DNA of 64,000 nt from Macrotis lagotis. Taxonomy: Eukaryota; Chordata; Mammalia; Peramelemorphia; Peramelidae. The stretch's first letter is position 1. The number at the start of each line of letters is the position of its first letter. The stretch is from positions 888,251,580 through 888,315,579 of the forward strand of contig NC_133658.1 in assembly GCF_037893015.1 (NCBI RefSeq). Reading direction: 5' to 3'. Below the pieces are notes generated by a model. The model was not told the origin of the DNA. It did no database searches and worked only from the letters and a program-made list of their open reading frames with translations. Positions 10,448 through 22,884 of this stretch are shown piece by piece. A program made the translations under genes and the position numbers.

Positions 10448-10685
10448 GAGGGTTTGATTAAAGGGCCTTTGAGATTCATTCAAGCTCTAAATCCAAGCCT
10501 TAATTTCCCATCTGTAAGATGAAGAGGTTATACTATTCTACCACATGGAAATTCTATGATTCTAACAATACTAAGTCCTTATTTAGGGAAAGATAAATTG
10601 TACATATCAAAGACTTCCTAATTCAGCTAAAGATCCCTTCCTATCATCGGAATATTGACTTCACAGTGGTGTGTGTTGTACTGAA

Positions 10686-10885
10686 TAGAGCTTCCCCCTT
10701 AGAATTAGAAAGGTCTAGGTTCAAGTACCTCCACCTACAATATGACCCATTACTTCACTTCTGTCTGCCTCAGTTTCTTCCTCTGTAAAATGTAGATAAT
10801 ACCTCATAGATGAGGCTCAAACAAAATAATATATGCAAAATGCTTTTAAACTTTAATGTGCCATATAAAGCGATTAAGTTCTATT
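10686..10885 (+). repeat. MIR-like element
   Basis: Order of motifs follows MIR: 'agaaaggtctaggttcaagt', 'ctgcctcagtttcttcctct', 'gtaaaatgtagataat', and a terminal 'aaaatgcttttaaactttaa'. Old and diverged. Confidence 0.65.
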
Positions 10886-12220
10886 ACTGTTAGACACTGA
10901 AAAAAAGTTTGAGATGGGCTTGTAACTCATAGCAAAAAAAAAAAGGAAATTGGCAAAGCTCACTTCCTGCTCCCTAATCTAAGACTTCCATTTCCTTTTT
11001 GATCCTTGTAATCCCTTTCTATTCAGACATCAGTGACTTCCTATGGAGCTGATGCTAAATTACAGCTGAAGTTTGAGGCATGGAAAGAATATGTGGAATT
11101 GTAAGGCTGACATCCCACACACACCCCCAGAAGTCTGTGGGCCAGTAGCTCAATGGGAATGTGAGCCAAAAGACACAAGAGTTGAAGCCTTTGAAGGTGA
11201 CAGCTGCATGCCTGGGCTAGGTTCTTTGCCTGAGGCTGGAAGGTGAATCTTATACTTCCTAGTAGGGCACTGAAGTGTGAGACCTACCCAGAAGGATTTG
11301 GCCCCACAGCACCTTAGTGTTGTGAAATGAACATGCCAAGAGAGGTTTGGTATGGCAGCCATTGCAGCCTTCTGGGCATCCCTTTATTGCCAGCCCACTG
11401 AAATGAACCCAGTTCTTTCTAAAGAGGCAGTAAGATTGGGTCCTCCTGAAAGGCCCACTTGGCAAGTAGTTCTGCAAAGCCTAGCATAGGGTGATTTCAT
11501 TTCTTCCTTGGTGGTTGCCTCCATCAAGCTATTAATGATTCAATTTTAAAATGTCAAGAAGGAAACCATTTTCCTTCTTGACATAATGACCAGCTCCTCT
11601 GATGACATCTCTTTGTCTGCTTCCATGAATCCCATTAGCTCTTCATCATAGCACCTGAAATTCAAATCATTTAAATACAAATAATGAAACTCATTCTACA
11701 AATGAATGCATCTCTGATGAGTTGTAATGATTATTTCTATTTATGTTCAATTCCTCAGTTATTAAGAGCCTACAGTTGCTTTGCAAGACTTTATACTATA
11801 TACTAGACATAACTCCATCATGAGCACCCTTTCCCAGGAGATACAAGTATCTTGGGTTCCTTCTTTATTTTACAAGTTTGGAAATTCAGACTTAAAGAGA
11901 GGAAATATCTTACCCAGGGTGATATTACTCTTTATCACCAAAGTCAAACATCCAACTCCTGGCTTTTGGTTCCCAGGTTCTTTCTTCCTACTTTCCTACT
12001 CTGCTTCTCTGAATAGGCCCTTCTGAAAGGGCTCAATATTTTAGCAGGTCTCCACCTGCTACATTGGCACCAACTAATTGTGAGGTCAATTGTAGTTTCT
12101 ATGAAAGTAAGAGCAAAGTACCTGATTGCCAAAGGGGATTCCTGTAATAAATGTTTACAAATTACTTTTTTCCCATCTGCTAAATCCCAGGCTGTCTCAG
12201 ACAGAGCCTCCTGTTAATTT
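10886..12220. other. Intergenic DNA, no gene seen
   Basis: Apart from the perfect hairpin at 11551-11584, no repeat family or exon is recognised. The open frames at 11150-11477 on the minus strand overlap each other and look like chance. Confidence 0.4.
11551..11584. repeat. Perfect 15 bp inverted repeat with 4-base loop
   Basis: atgtcaagaaggaaa at 11551-11565, loop ccat, then the exact reverse complement tttccttcttgacat at 11570-11584. Pairing does not extend outward (a opposite a). Confidence 0.97.
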
Positions 12221-12300
12221 ATCTAATAATAATGACTATAATAGCTAGTATTTACAGGGTGCTTTAAGATTTGCAAAGTGTTCTATATATATATTATCTC
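12221..12300 (-). repeat. MIR/Ther-like fragment
   Basis: The sequence 'atagctagtatttacagggt', 'gctttaagatttgcaaagtg' and 'tattatctcatt' is the reversed 3' part of MIR-type SINEs. Confidence 0.55.
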
Positions 12301-12825
12301 ATTGGACCTGGAACAGGATGATTAATGAAATCAGGATAGAATTGGGCATCTGTGGAATCTCAGATTCCATCTGGAAATATCTATTTTGGGTGGAGGCCAG
12401 CATATGGAACCATGGCCTCAAAAGCAGTAGAAATTGAGGTATTAATTGGTATTTAAAAAAAAGAAACCAAACCTCTAAGGTCCACATGAAGTAAAATTGT
12501 TGACATTTTTCTGAAGGAGTTTTCTGGCTTGTTCAAAGGAGTTATCTGGAAGGTGTGAGAGCATCCTATGATTTTGGATAAATATTGCTATAGAAATTAT
12601 TTTTTCATTTATTAGAAATAACTGCATTGACTTGGTGGATTGTAGAGAGAAACATTCCAAGGTTCATCACAAACTTCCCCTATAAAAAAAGAAAATTCAT
12701 CTTTAAAATCAAGGTAGATTTCCAAAATAAATGATCAAAACAACTCAATATCCCATGGGACCATTTTTGGTCTTTCATTTATTCACTTCGAGTTCCTCCT
12801 GGTGATCTTTTCTTTTATATTTATA

Positions 12826-13112
12826 TATCATTGGTGAAGTGGATAAAGCAATGGCCTTGGAATCAGGAGGATGGGAGTTTGAATCCAGTTTCTGACACTA
12901 ACTGTATGACCTTGGGCAAGTCACTTAACCCTGATTGCTCCACATCTCTAGTCATCCTAATCATATCTGGCCACTGGACCCAGATGGCTCTGGAGGAGAA
13001 GGTGAGGCTGATGACCTAGCACAGCAGCACCCTCTCACTCAAAATCCAATTCTTGTGCTTGTCATGGTATCCCTGATGTCATAGTCTTCTTTGAGAATGA
13101 AGGACAAACACT
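12826..13112 (+). mobile_element. Long marsupial tRNA-derived SINE, near complete
   Basis: Head 'gtggataaagcaatggcctt', middle 'ccttgggcaagtcacttaac', then 'cccagatggctctggaggag' and the tail 'tgtcatagtcttctttgaga' with 'gaaggacaaac'. About 285 bp. Confidence 0.85.
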
Positions 13113-13129
13113 ATTATTAATATTTCTAG

Positions 13130-13390
13130 GCTTCTTTGAATTCTTTACATTCCTTATTTCTTACATCCCAATAAGACTTCACTACTATTTAGATATTACA
13201 GTTTATTTTTCTCATTCCCCAATTGATGGGCAAATTTTATTCTAATCTTTGCTATCACAAGTGTTTAGGATATAGCAGTGACAAGGGTTATGATTATTTT
13301 GGTGTGGCTTTGGATCATTATGTCTATTTTTGACCTTTTTGAGCTAAATATCTAGTATTGATTATCACCAGAGTATAGAATTTGAACAGT
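13130..13390 (-). mobile_element. Old L1 3' fragment, antisense
   Basis: 'cattccccaattgatgggca' is the reversed L1 ORF2 C-terminal/3' UTR motif seen in the better copies at about 20145 and 49330. The remainder is heavily decayed. Confidence 0.55.
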
Positions 13391-13405
13391 TAGTCCCATC
13401 CCTTT

Positions 13406-13454
13406 ATTTATGTATGTATGTATACATGTGTATGTATGTATGTATGTATGTATT
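13406..13454. repeat. (TATG)n microsatellite
   Basis: About 50 bp of tatg/gtat tetranucleotides with one interruption (tacatg). Confidence 0.9.
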
Positions 13455-14424
13455 TATTTTACCTAATTCCAAACAGTGACCAAGATTGACCTAAGCCACA
13501 ACTTCATCAATGTATTAATGTGCTTGTCTTCCCACACTAACTACAGCTTCAGAAAGAGACAACCATAATTCGTTCTTCTTCTGTCCTGAAGGAGATCTGT
13601 ATATGGTTATTTGTATTCATTAAAATCCCAGTTGCCTGCGGGTTCCTGGGACTCTAAGACTACCTACTGTACATTTCAGGGACTCCAGATAACTGGGTGT
13701 GTGAGAGTTCCTGGCTGTGGGTGGATGTCTGCATTTGAGTGGCTGCAGCTGTCCAGGCATGTGGGAGAGAACAGCCGCTCAGCCACCCACCAAGGTTCCC
13801 AGTGACTAAGTAGTTTCAGTCAGGGTTTCCAGAGTCCTAGGCAAAGCCTCCGGCACTCAGTGAAGCTGTAATCATATCTGGAATAATAGTTTCACGAGCG
13901 TGAGAATGGGGTGAGAAGACCTGCTCCATATGCACACGTGTGTGATTTTTCAGTCTCACTCTGCTAAGGATGGAATGGAGCAAATGGCAAGGAACCCTGC
14001 TAGAGAAAAGAGACCCTGGGACTTAGCCCTCCATCAGGGTGTGTCTTTTACAGTACAGTAATCTGAGACAATAGAAACAATCAGCCAACAAACAGTTGTT
14101 TAGAACCTCTGATATTTGCAAAATTAACCCTTGCCCTCAAGGAGCTCACATTCTAATGGAAGAGACAAATGCAATAACTATGTAGAAAGAAAACATTTAC
14201 TGTATACTGCCAGAGGGAAGGCATTTATACTTGGAGACCAGAAAGGGCTTTTGATCAAAGTGGGGTGTGAGCTGAGTTTTGAAGGAAGATTGGAATGAAC
14301 CATTTTTGATAAACTCAGAATTTGTTCTTTTCTAAAAAGTGATTTTTTTTGAGGTAAGAGAAAAAAGGGAGAGAATCTAAAACTGAAAATAAAATAATAT
14401 TTCCCCATTGATATTTTATTTTAT
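13455..14424. other. Intergenic DNA, no gene seen
   Basis: No exon recognised. The stretch 'aaggagctcacattctaatg' at about 14139-14158 is an ancient repeat motif that also occurs, more decayed, near 9520. Confidence 0.4.
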
Positions 14425-14550
14425 TTTTCCAATTACATGTTATGAAAGTTTTTCAACATTCATCCACATACATACGCATATTTTTAAGTTTTATAATTTC
14501 CTTCTACTCTCCCCTCAGTGGTGAACACATTTTTGTTTAACATGTTTCAG
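14425..14550 (-). mobile_element. L1 3' UTR fragment, antisense
   Basis: 'tttccaattacatgttatga' followed by 'caacattcatccacatac' matches the reversed marsupial L1 3' UTR, also present at about 22430 and 47860. Confidence 0.6.
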
Positions 14551-16468
14551 TTAAATGATATTTTAAAAATGATTTTATTGATTCCTTTAGTTTTTGCATT
14601 ATAGTCTCCCCTGGATCTGCCCTCTCTATCCTTTCCCCCCACATTCTGTGTCCGAAATCTCCCCTTCCCCCTCACCCCCTTTGCTGAGAGGAGGAAGAAA
14701 TGTTTTATTACCAGAATTTATTCTTGAAGGGAATTGCCAATACTGTACTAGGGAGGCTACAACTAGACTATATTTAGTTCAACTTAATTACCATGCTTAC
14801 AGAAATATTTCAACGTGTCCCACTGTTCCCTGGACTGGTTGCCATGTATGTCACAATACTCTGGGAAGAGCAAAACGTTGGTCATCATTGAACCTAGGAT
14901 CAGTCTCAGCTATATGACCTTGGTTAGGTGACATAACCTCTAGACTGCCACGTCTGCAACTGTGTCTGTCCAGAAGGAGACTTCAAAAAAAAAAGACATT
15001 TTAAATATAATAATATTGATAAAAATAATCAAAAAGTAGATAGAGCCCTGGAAGCAAATCCCACCTGGGACATTCACAACTTACACCATCCTGAGTTCAT
15101 CCCATTACCTCTCACTGTTCTAGGTAACTAACTTTCAAAGGCTAAGGGGCAGATGTGATTAGGGTGATTTTTCTCTCTCCAGGTAGTCCCTTCACCCCCC
15201 GCTGATAGGGATAAACCAAACCAAAGGTGGTAATAAAACCATTGGGAATCTCTTTAGGACTCTGCATTTTTAGTGTCTTTTAAGTGAACTTGCCCTAGTT
15301 CCTGTCTTACTGTGAGAAGCCACTATTCTCTTTTGTTGTGTGAGTAAAATTTTGAGTTCAAAAACATGTAGAGGCTCTTCAGGGAAACTCCAGGCCAGGA
15401 AGGACTAGGGAAATAAAATGGGTGTCACCTGGAACTGGTTTCAGGTGGAGCAGACTCGTAGGAAGGGAAGGAAAGGGGATTTGAGCTTTTATCCTAGGAA
15501 GCCCCAGTGTCTTGGACCTGTGGGGTGGAGCTGGGATCTCAGTTTCGGTCTGGTATGTCTTTCACAACTCATAAATTCGTTTGAAGCTTTATGAAAACAT
15601 CTCCAACAAATGAGATCCCTCTGGCATTTTAGACTCCAATCAGTTCTTGCATGAAACACATGTCATGAATTCCCCCCCAGGGCCTTTGAGAAATTTATAA
15701 TTATACCTTGGCTCCTTCCTTACTGTAATAGGAGAAGGGCTGTGGGAAAATCTGAATTAACCTTGAATTCATACTGTCTTTCATCAGTGGCTTCCAGATG
15801 TGACTTAGAGAAAGTTTAAGAAGACACTTGGCACGATTGACAGTGGTAAGGGTGGTGAGTGCCTCCAGGCTGTTTTCAGCAGGATGGGGAAGGATTAAGT
15901 ACCTTGAAATTGTCCTACCTACTCACTGGGGGTGGAGCCACGGTGGCTCAGTTGTCTTTGTTTTTCTAAGGCTCAGGAAAAGAATTCTGGAATCCTTGAG
16001 CTCTGAAATGAGACAGGTCCCCTAGTACCATGTCCTTGTCTTATATTGACCTGGGCCCCAGTATATGACTTAAGATTTGACCTACCTTTAAGTTATAGAA
16101 AATGATGCATTGTTGTTACATTGCTGATTTTATTGTTTTTTTTTCTAAGAAACTTATTTGGAAACAGATATACAAATAGTCTTTGAAGACTTTTATTCTC
16201 CATAATTTTAGATTATAATTAAAATAAATCACAAGGTTGATTTCTACTGGCCTCAATTTGCACTATCTTTATACGATGGTTATTTACTGATGTGATTGGA
16301 TTGTCATCTACTTAAGTTCCCATCACATCAGTCAGGCTAATTTTTTCCCTAAAAAGACACTGCAACCATCCTCTAGGGATTTAATGGGTACAGGGATTAA
16401 GGCTTCAATCCATTGATTGGTTCAATCTATAGATTCCTGGTTGACTAAATATGAAAAGATACAGGTTT
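14551..16468. other. Intergenic DNA, no gene seen
   Basis: No repeat family or exon could be assigned with confidence across about 1.9 kb. Possibly unique, possibly old repeats beyond recognition by eye. Confidence 0.35.
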
Positions 16469-16619
16469 GGGCAGCTAGGTGGCATAGTGGATAAAGCACC
16501 GGCCCTGGAGTCAGGAGTACCTGGGTTCAAATCCGGTCTCAGACTCTTAATAACTACCTAGCTGTGTGGCCTTGGGCAAGCCGCTTAACCCTGTTTGCCT
16601 AAAAACCTAAAAATAAAAA
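16469..16619 (+). mobile_element. Short marsupial SINE (WSINE1-like), intact
   Basis: Sense copy beginning gggcagctaggtggcatagt. Perfect 12 bp target duplication agatacaggttt at 16457-16468 and 16620-16631, so a fairly recent insertion. Confidence 0.96.
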
Positions 16620-16631
16620 AGATACAGGTTT

Positions 16632-17328
16632 GATTTACTCTTCTAACTGGGGACAGCATATGCTAGGATAGATAGATAAATAGTTAAAGGTAGAAATACA
16701 TAATAGATGAATAGACAGATGAATGGATATATTGCTGAGTGAAGAGATGAATGTATTTGTTGTGTGAATGAGAGTGAAAAAAGAGGAGGGGGCGGAGAGG
16801 GAGAGGGAAGGAGAGAGAAAACTTAGTAGGCTTCTTCCTGCATTCACCTGAACCAATATCAGCCCCCCTAAAGTTGTGTGTATCCTTAAAGACTGAACCA
16901 CTGAACTAGTCTGAGTCGGGACTGACTCAGGATAGTTGTCTTTGGTTTCTGATAGGTTAATTCTGAGGTGTTGAAGCTGCCTTTCTTATATGTCATTCTG
17001 GGTGTAGTTGGTAAAAGCAATAGGTTGACAAAATGAAGACCAAAGGTCTTGGCTCTGTCTTTTTGTTTTGTGACACCTGACTTTATGATGTTTGTTGGCA
17101 CTGCAGATCAGCACCTGATGCCAACCGGATGATGATCTCTTCCCAGTTCACAGACAGGGACATATTTTCCCCTGCAATCTGAAGTTGCTGCCAGCAGATG
17201 GTGGTAAGGCTCCTCAATCATCTGGTCTAGAGAATTCATTTTAATCTGAAGTCTAGATAATGACTATGGCTTACTTTTTGAGGGAAGATGGGACACAGAA
17301 AATATTACTTTAAAAATTTCATAATAAA
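16632..17328. other. Intergenic DNA, no gene seen
   Basis: A stretch of gata/agat repeats (16665-16730) and purine-rich sequence (16775-16820) are the only recognisable features. Confidence 0.35.
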
Positions 17329-17341
17329 ACAAAAGATATTC

Positions 17342-17510
17342 CTTTTTTTTTAGGTTGTTTTTTCTTTTTTCTTTTGCAAGGTAATGGAGTTAAGTGGCTT
17401 GCCCAAGGCCACACAGATAGGTAATTATTAAGTGTCTGAGGCTAGATTTGAACCCAGGTACTCCTGACTCCAGGGCTGGTGCTCTATCCATTGCACCACC
17501 TAGTTGCCCC
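17342..17510 (-). mobile_element. Short marsupial SINE (WSINE1-like), intact
   Basis: Antisense copy. Perfect 13 bp duplication acaaaagatattc at 17329-17341 and 17511-17523. Confidence 0.96.
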
Positions 17511-17689
17511 ACAAAAGATATTCTTAAAGGAATCAGTGAGGTGGCTCAGTCTGAAAAAAAAATAGGTAAAGAAGTCTACTAAATTCCTTTCATGACACAA
17601 GTATGGTTTCATACCTAGACCAAGGAGACCCAAAACAGAGAAAGAAAACCATAGAACTTTCTTAATCAATGTAAAATATTATGAATAGC

Positions 17690-19204
17690 AATGCAAAGAT
17701 TTAAAATAAAATACCAGCGGAGATTACAGCAACATATCGGAGATTACAGCAACATATCACAAAGATCATATACTAAAAACAAATGGAATTTATATCAGAA
17801 ATGCAGGAATAGTATCAATAAGAAAAACAACAAACTCATATGATTATACCAGTAGATGCAGAAAAACTCTTTGACCAAATACAGCATTCTTTCTTATTAA
17901 AACACTAGAAAGCAAAGAATAAATGCAACCTTTCTTAAAATGAAAAGTGGTAGCTATTTTAAACTAAGAGCAAGCTTTCAGTAACAGGGGTAAATCTGAA
18001 GCTTTCCCAATAAGATCAGGAGTAAAGCAAGAATGTCAATTATCACCACTGTTATTTAATATTGTACTAGAAAATACTAGCTATAGCAATAAGACAAGAA
18101 AAAGAAATTGAAGGAATAAAAACAGGCAATGAAGAAATCAAACTATCACTCTTTGCAGATGATATGACAGTAAACTTAGAGAATCCTAGAAAATCCACTA
18201 AAAATTAGTTGAAACAATAACTTCAGCAAAGTTGCAAGATATAAAACAAATTGATATAAATTATCAGCATTTCTATATACTACCAACAAAACCCAGCAGC
18301 AAGAGACAGAAAGGGAAATTTCATTTAAAATAACTCCAAACAAAATAAAATGCTTGTAAATCTACCTGGCAAGATAAATCCAGGTCTACATTAATCCAAT
18401 GATAACACTTCTCATACAAATAAAGACAGATCTAATCAAGTGGAGAAATATTAATTGTTCATGAGTGGACTGATCAATATGATAAAAATGTTTGTCTAAC
18501 TCAATTAATTTATTTATTTGATACCATACCAATCAAATTATCAAAGAATTCTTTTACAGGGCTAGAAAAATAATAACAAGATTCATTTGGAAGAACAAAA
18601 GGTAAAAATAGAAAAGAAAGCACTCCAGCAATTCTATATTTCAAACTATATTACAAAATGGTAATTATTGTATTATTGGTGATTATTAGCTAAAAAATAA
18701 GAGTAGAAGACCAGCGGAAAAGATAGAATACCCAACACACAGTAGTAAATGACCACAGTACTTTAGTAAAAGACCCAACATTTGATTAAAATTATTGGGA
18801 AAACTGAAAAGTAGTTTGTCAGGAACAAGATACAGACTGATATCTCACACTGTTTACTAAGATAAATGGGCAGAAGTGATCTAGACATAAATAGTGATAT
18901 CATAAGTAAATTAGGAGAGCATGGAAAAATGTATCTGTCTAATCTATCTCTAAGAATTTATGAACAAATAAGAGATTAAAAAAGATGATGGAAAGTAAAA
19001 TAGATAATTTTGATCACATGAAGCCAAAAACCTTTTGTACAAAGAAAACTTATACAGGCAAAATTAGAAGGAAAACAGGAAACAAGGAAAAAAAAGTTTT
19101 TATAGCAATTACTCTGATAAAGGCCTAATTTCTCAACTATATAGGGACCTGAGCCAAATTTATAAAAATAAGAGCCATTCCCCAGTTGATAAATGGTCAA
19201 AGGA
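17690..19204 (+). mobile_element. Decayed L1 ORF2 (reverse transcriptase part), 5'-truncated
   Basis: The reverse-transcriptase catalytic signature FADD is readable at 18152-18163 (ttt gca gat gat), preceded by an L1-like 'ttatcaccactgttatttaa' stretch. Many stops and frameshifts break the frame; there is no ORF1 upstream. The element is interrupted at 'caaaggat' (about 19196-19204) by an RTE and resumes near 21640. Confidence 0.85.
17719..17758. repeat. Exact 20 bp tandem duplication
   Basis: ggagattacagcaacatatc occurs twice, at 17719-17738 and 17739-17758, inside the L1. Confidence 0.95.
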
Positions 19205-19736
19205 TTATCGTTGTTGTTCATCATGTTCGACTCTGTGACTTCATGGACCATGGCATACCAGGCTCAAGTTTGTTGCTTTGGTGATATTGTCTATCTATCT
19301 TAGACTCTGCCATTCCTTTCTTCTTTAGTCTTTACTCTTTCCCAACATCAGAATCTTTTCAATGACTCCTGCCTTCTCATTATGTGGCCCAAGTATTTAA
19401 ACTTCAGATTCATTATTTGATCTTCCAGTGAATTGTCTGAAATAATTTCTTTAAATATTTATTGATTTCATCAACTTGATGTTCAGGGGATTTTCGAAAG
19501 TCTCTAGTAGCTGCAGTTTGAAAGTCAGTTCTGCAGCACTTGGTTTTTCTTTTAGTCTGTCACAGCCATACATTGCTACTGGAAAAAAACCATAGTTTTG
19601 TAGGCAAGGTGATATCTCTAGTTTTAAGTAGGCTATCCAGATATGCCTGAGCTTTATGTCCAAGGAACAAACAACTTTCAATTTCATAGTTGCAATTACC
19701 ATCTGCAGTGATCTTTGAGTCCAAGATGATCATTTT

Positions 19737-20330
19737 ACATACACATTTTGTTAAATATGTTTACAAATTAGTAATTTTTGGCATGAGGAATTAGGATTAA
19801 GGGAAAGAGATACATAAGAGATAATTTTTATTGTGTTCATCAGATTTGGAAGGGTTGGTTTTTTTTTTTCTGTGTGTTTTGTTTTGTTTTTTTCTTCCTC
19901 TGGTTGGGGATAATATAGTTCAGTCAAATAGTTGTCCTAGCTCTCTGGACTGCGGAGAGGAGCTGCAACAATATTTTTCCTCTCATAATGTTGTTGTTGA
20001 TGTGTACGATGTTCTCATGGTTCTACTCCCTTCACTCAGCATCAAAGCCCGTAAGTCATTCCCTGCTTCTCTAGAGTCTGACCATTCATGGTATCTTACA
20101 GAACAATAATATTCCATAGTATTCATGTACCGTAATTTATTTAACCATTCCCCAATTTGTGGTCATCCCCTTAATTTCCAATTGTTCGCCACTACAAAAA
20201 GAGCCACTGTGAATATTTTGGAACATGTAGGACTTTTCCCATTTTTTACAATTTCTTCTGGATATAGACCTAGAATTGGAATTGCTGGCTACCTCTTCTT
20301 AATCACTTCTGCTTCTATCTAAGTTTCTTG
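19737..20330 (-). mobile_element. L1 3' end, antisense, nested in the RTE
   Basis: Reversed L1 3' region: 'accattccccaatttgtggt', 'actacaaaaagagccactgt', 'ggatatagacctagaattgg'. The same sequence is present in the antisense L1 at 48940-49470. Confidence 0.85.
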
Positions 20331-20526
20331 AAGAGATACCTTATCTTTCTCAAACTATTTTTTTCTTCTGTTTCTTTGTATTTATCCTTTGAGAAAATTT
20401 TCTTAACATTCCTTGTTATTACCTAGAATTCTGAATTCATTTGAATATCTTTCCCCTTCTCTTTTCTCTTTGAAATGTTTCTTTTTGTTTTTATCTCTTA
20501 TCATTATTGTGAACTTCCATCCATAG

Positions 20527-20681
20527 TTTTTTTTTTAGGTTTTTGCAAGGCAAATGGGGTTAAGTAGCTTGCCCAAGGCCACACAGCTAGGTAATTATTA
20601 ACTGTCTGAGACAGAATTTGAACCCAGGTACTCCTGACTCCAGGGCTGGTGCTTTATCCACTGCGCCACCTAGCTGCCCCA
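20527..20681 (-). mobile_element. Short marsupial SINE (WSINE1-like)
   Basis: Antisense copy in the RTE region; a short 'ccatcc' repeat flanks it. Confidence 0.92.
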
Positions 20682-20780
20682 TCCTTAAATCTATTCATCA
20701 CTTCTTTTTTCATGTTCTGAAGAGATGCTAGTTAGGTCAGAACTATATGGTTTCATGATTTTCTCTACTGCCATCAATTT

Positions 20781-20934
20781 TTTTTAGTTTTTTTTTTGGC
20801 AAGGCAATGAGGTTAAGTAGCTTGCCCAAGGCCACACAGCTAAGTAATTATTAAGTGTCTGAGGACCAGGTTTGAACTCAGGTACTCCTAACTCCAGGGC
20901 TGGTGCTCTATCCACTGTGCCACCTAGCCACCCC
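20781..20934 (-). mobile_element. Short marsupial SINE (WSINE1-like)
   Basis: Antisense copy, flanked by tactgccatcaattt (20766-20780) and tactaccatcaattt (20935-20949), one mismatch in 15. Confidence 0.94.
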
Positions 20935-21639
20935 TACTACCATCAATTTAAGTCTGAATTTTGCAATAAGAAGCTCATGAACCAAGCCAGGTCTTGTTTT
21001 AATTGACTGGATAGACCTTCTCCACATTTGGCTGCAAATTTAATAATCAATCTGATTTCAGTATTGAATATCTAGTGATATCCATGTGTAGAATTGTCTT
21101 TTGGGTTGTTGAAAAACAGCTTTTGCTATGACCAGAGAATTATCTTGACAAAATTCTATTAGTCTGTACCCTACTTCATTTTGTACTCTAAGGCCAAACA
21201 TGTCTCATTCCAAATATTTTTGAGCATTCTAGTCTCCTATGATAAATGTGATGTCTTTTTTTGTGTTACTTCTAAAAGATGTTGTAGGTCTTCATAGAAC
21301 TGATCAACTTAATCTTCTTCAGCATCAGTGGTTGGGACATAGACTTGTACTGTGAGGATGAATGGTGTGCCTTAGTTTGAACAGATATCATTCTGTCATT
21401 TTTGAAATTATATACTCACTACTTTTTTCACCCTTTTATTCATTCATTCATTCACCTATTTATTTGTTTGTTTATGAGGGCTATTTCATTTCTTTTAAGG
21501 CATTCTTGTCCACAGAAGTATATGTAATGATCCCTTGAATCAAATTCACCAATTCTCATCCATTTAAGTTTATTAATACCCAAGATGTCAATGTCTAATC
21601 GTTCTATTTTCTATGTGATCACAACTATTTCAAAGGATA

Positions 21640-21991
21640 TTTTTTAAAGGATATGAACAGGCAATTTTCAGAAGAAGGAATCAAAGCTATCAATGATCAC
21701 ATAAAAACATGTTCTAAATCACTACTGATATGAAAAATGTAAATTAAAGCAACTCTGAGACACCACCTCACACCTTTTAAAATGGCTAACATGAAAGGAA
21801 AGGAAAATGACAAATGATAAAGGAATGTAGAAAAAATTGCCACTAATGTACTATTGGTAGCATTATGAACGAGTCCAAAAATTCTAGAGAACAAAGAGCT
21901 ATAAAATTCTGCAAACCCTTTGACCCAGCAATATTATTATTAAGTCTATATCCCAAACAGATGAAACAAAAGGGAAAAGGACCTATTTGTG

Positions 21992-22051
<60 letters not shown>

Positions 22052-22405
22052 TTTAAATATCTGTATAAATAGCTGTATAAATCAAGGGGATGCCCATCAA
22101 TTGACAAATGGCTGAACAACTTGTGCCATATGATTGTGATGGAATACTATTGTAGTATAAGAAATGATGATTAAGATAGTTTCAGAAAAACCTGGGAAGA
22201 TATATGAATTAATGCTGAGTGAAGTGAGTAGAACCAGAAGAATAATGTACATGGTAAGAGTAACATTGTAAGGATGATCAACCTGAAAAGACTGAACTAG
22301 TCTGATCAAGACAGTGATCCAAGATAATGGCGAAGGACCCATAATGAAAAATTCTACACTCTCCAGAGAAAGAATTGATGAACTCAATGCAAATTGAAAA
22401 TACTC
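21640..22405 (+). mobile_element. L1 3' end, continuation of the element at 17690
   Basis: Resumes at 'aaaggatatgaacaggcaat', the direct continuation of the L1 motif cut at 19204. Typical L1 C-terminal and 3' UTR motifs follow: 'ctttgacccagcaatattat', 'ccatcaattgacaaatggct', 'atgctgagtgaagtgagtag'. A TG/TA microsatellite has expanded inside it. Confidence 0.88.
21989..22049. repeat. (TG)n(TA)n microsatellite
   Basis: Short gt run followed by about 45 bp of alternating TA. Confidence 0.93.
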
Positions 22406-22800
22406 TTTTTTTTATAAATAGCATTTTGCTTTTTCCAATTACGTGTAAAGAGAGTTTTTTCAATATTCATTTTTATAAGAATATATATCCCAAAATTTTT
22501 TCCCTTCTCCCTCTTCCTCCCCAAGATGGCAAGTAATCTGATATTAACTATACAAGGGCAATCATGTCAAGCATATTTCCTCCTTAGTTATATTATGAAA
22601 AAAGAAGCAAAACAGAAAGGCAAAACCATGAAAAATATCTTGCAAAATACAATGAAAAAAGTGAAAATTGTCTGTTTTGATCTGTATTCAGATTCCATAG
22701 TTCTTTCTCTGAATGTGTATAATAATATTTACTATCATCAATGTTTTGGATTTGCTTTGAATTGTATTGTGAAACATGCTTTAAAAAATTTTATTCTTTG
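22406..22800 (-). mobile_element. L1 3' UTR, antisense
   Basis: Reversed marsupial L1 3' UTR: 'ttttccaattacgtgtaaag', 'gggcaatcatgtcaagcata', 'ttcagattccatagttcttt'. It abuts the sense L1 tail at 22405, so two L1 3' ends face each other. Confidence 0.75.
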
Positions 22801-22884
22801 ATGCAGTAGATAGAGCACTGGTCCTGGAGTCAGGAAGACTTGAGTTCAAATTTGACTTCAAACACTTAATACTTACTTAGCTGT
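22795..22884 (+). mobile_element. Older SINE, left part (split)
   Basis: Sense SINE 5' part, 'gtagatagagcactggtcct', up to 'tacttagctgtg', where a second SINE starts. The remainder resumes at 26261 (aatacttagctatgtgacct) on the far side of the HAL1-like element. Confidence 0.8.

Larger units (their letters stand above)
19205..21633 (-). mobile_element. RTE/BovB-type LINE, antisense, with nested insertions
   Basis: The left end 'catgttcgactctgtgactt' is the reversed RTE tail. It is followed by reversed ORF2 sequence typical of BovB: 'ttactctttcccaacatcag', 'cacagccatacattgctact', and 'tgcagtgatctttgagtcca'. After an interruption the reversed upstream ORF continues: 'ttgcaataagaagctcatga', 'gtgatatccatgtgtagaat', 'ggtcttcatagaactgatca'. 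A copy of 'caaaggat' at both ends (about 19197-19204 and 21632) indicates insertion into the surrounding L1. Interrupted at 19737-20330, 20527-20681 and 20781-20934. Confidence 0.8.

Noticed and set aside
16469..16619. tRNA gene
   Set aside because: The tRNA-like head belongs to a SINE; no complete cloverleaf is present here or in the other copies.
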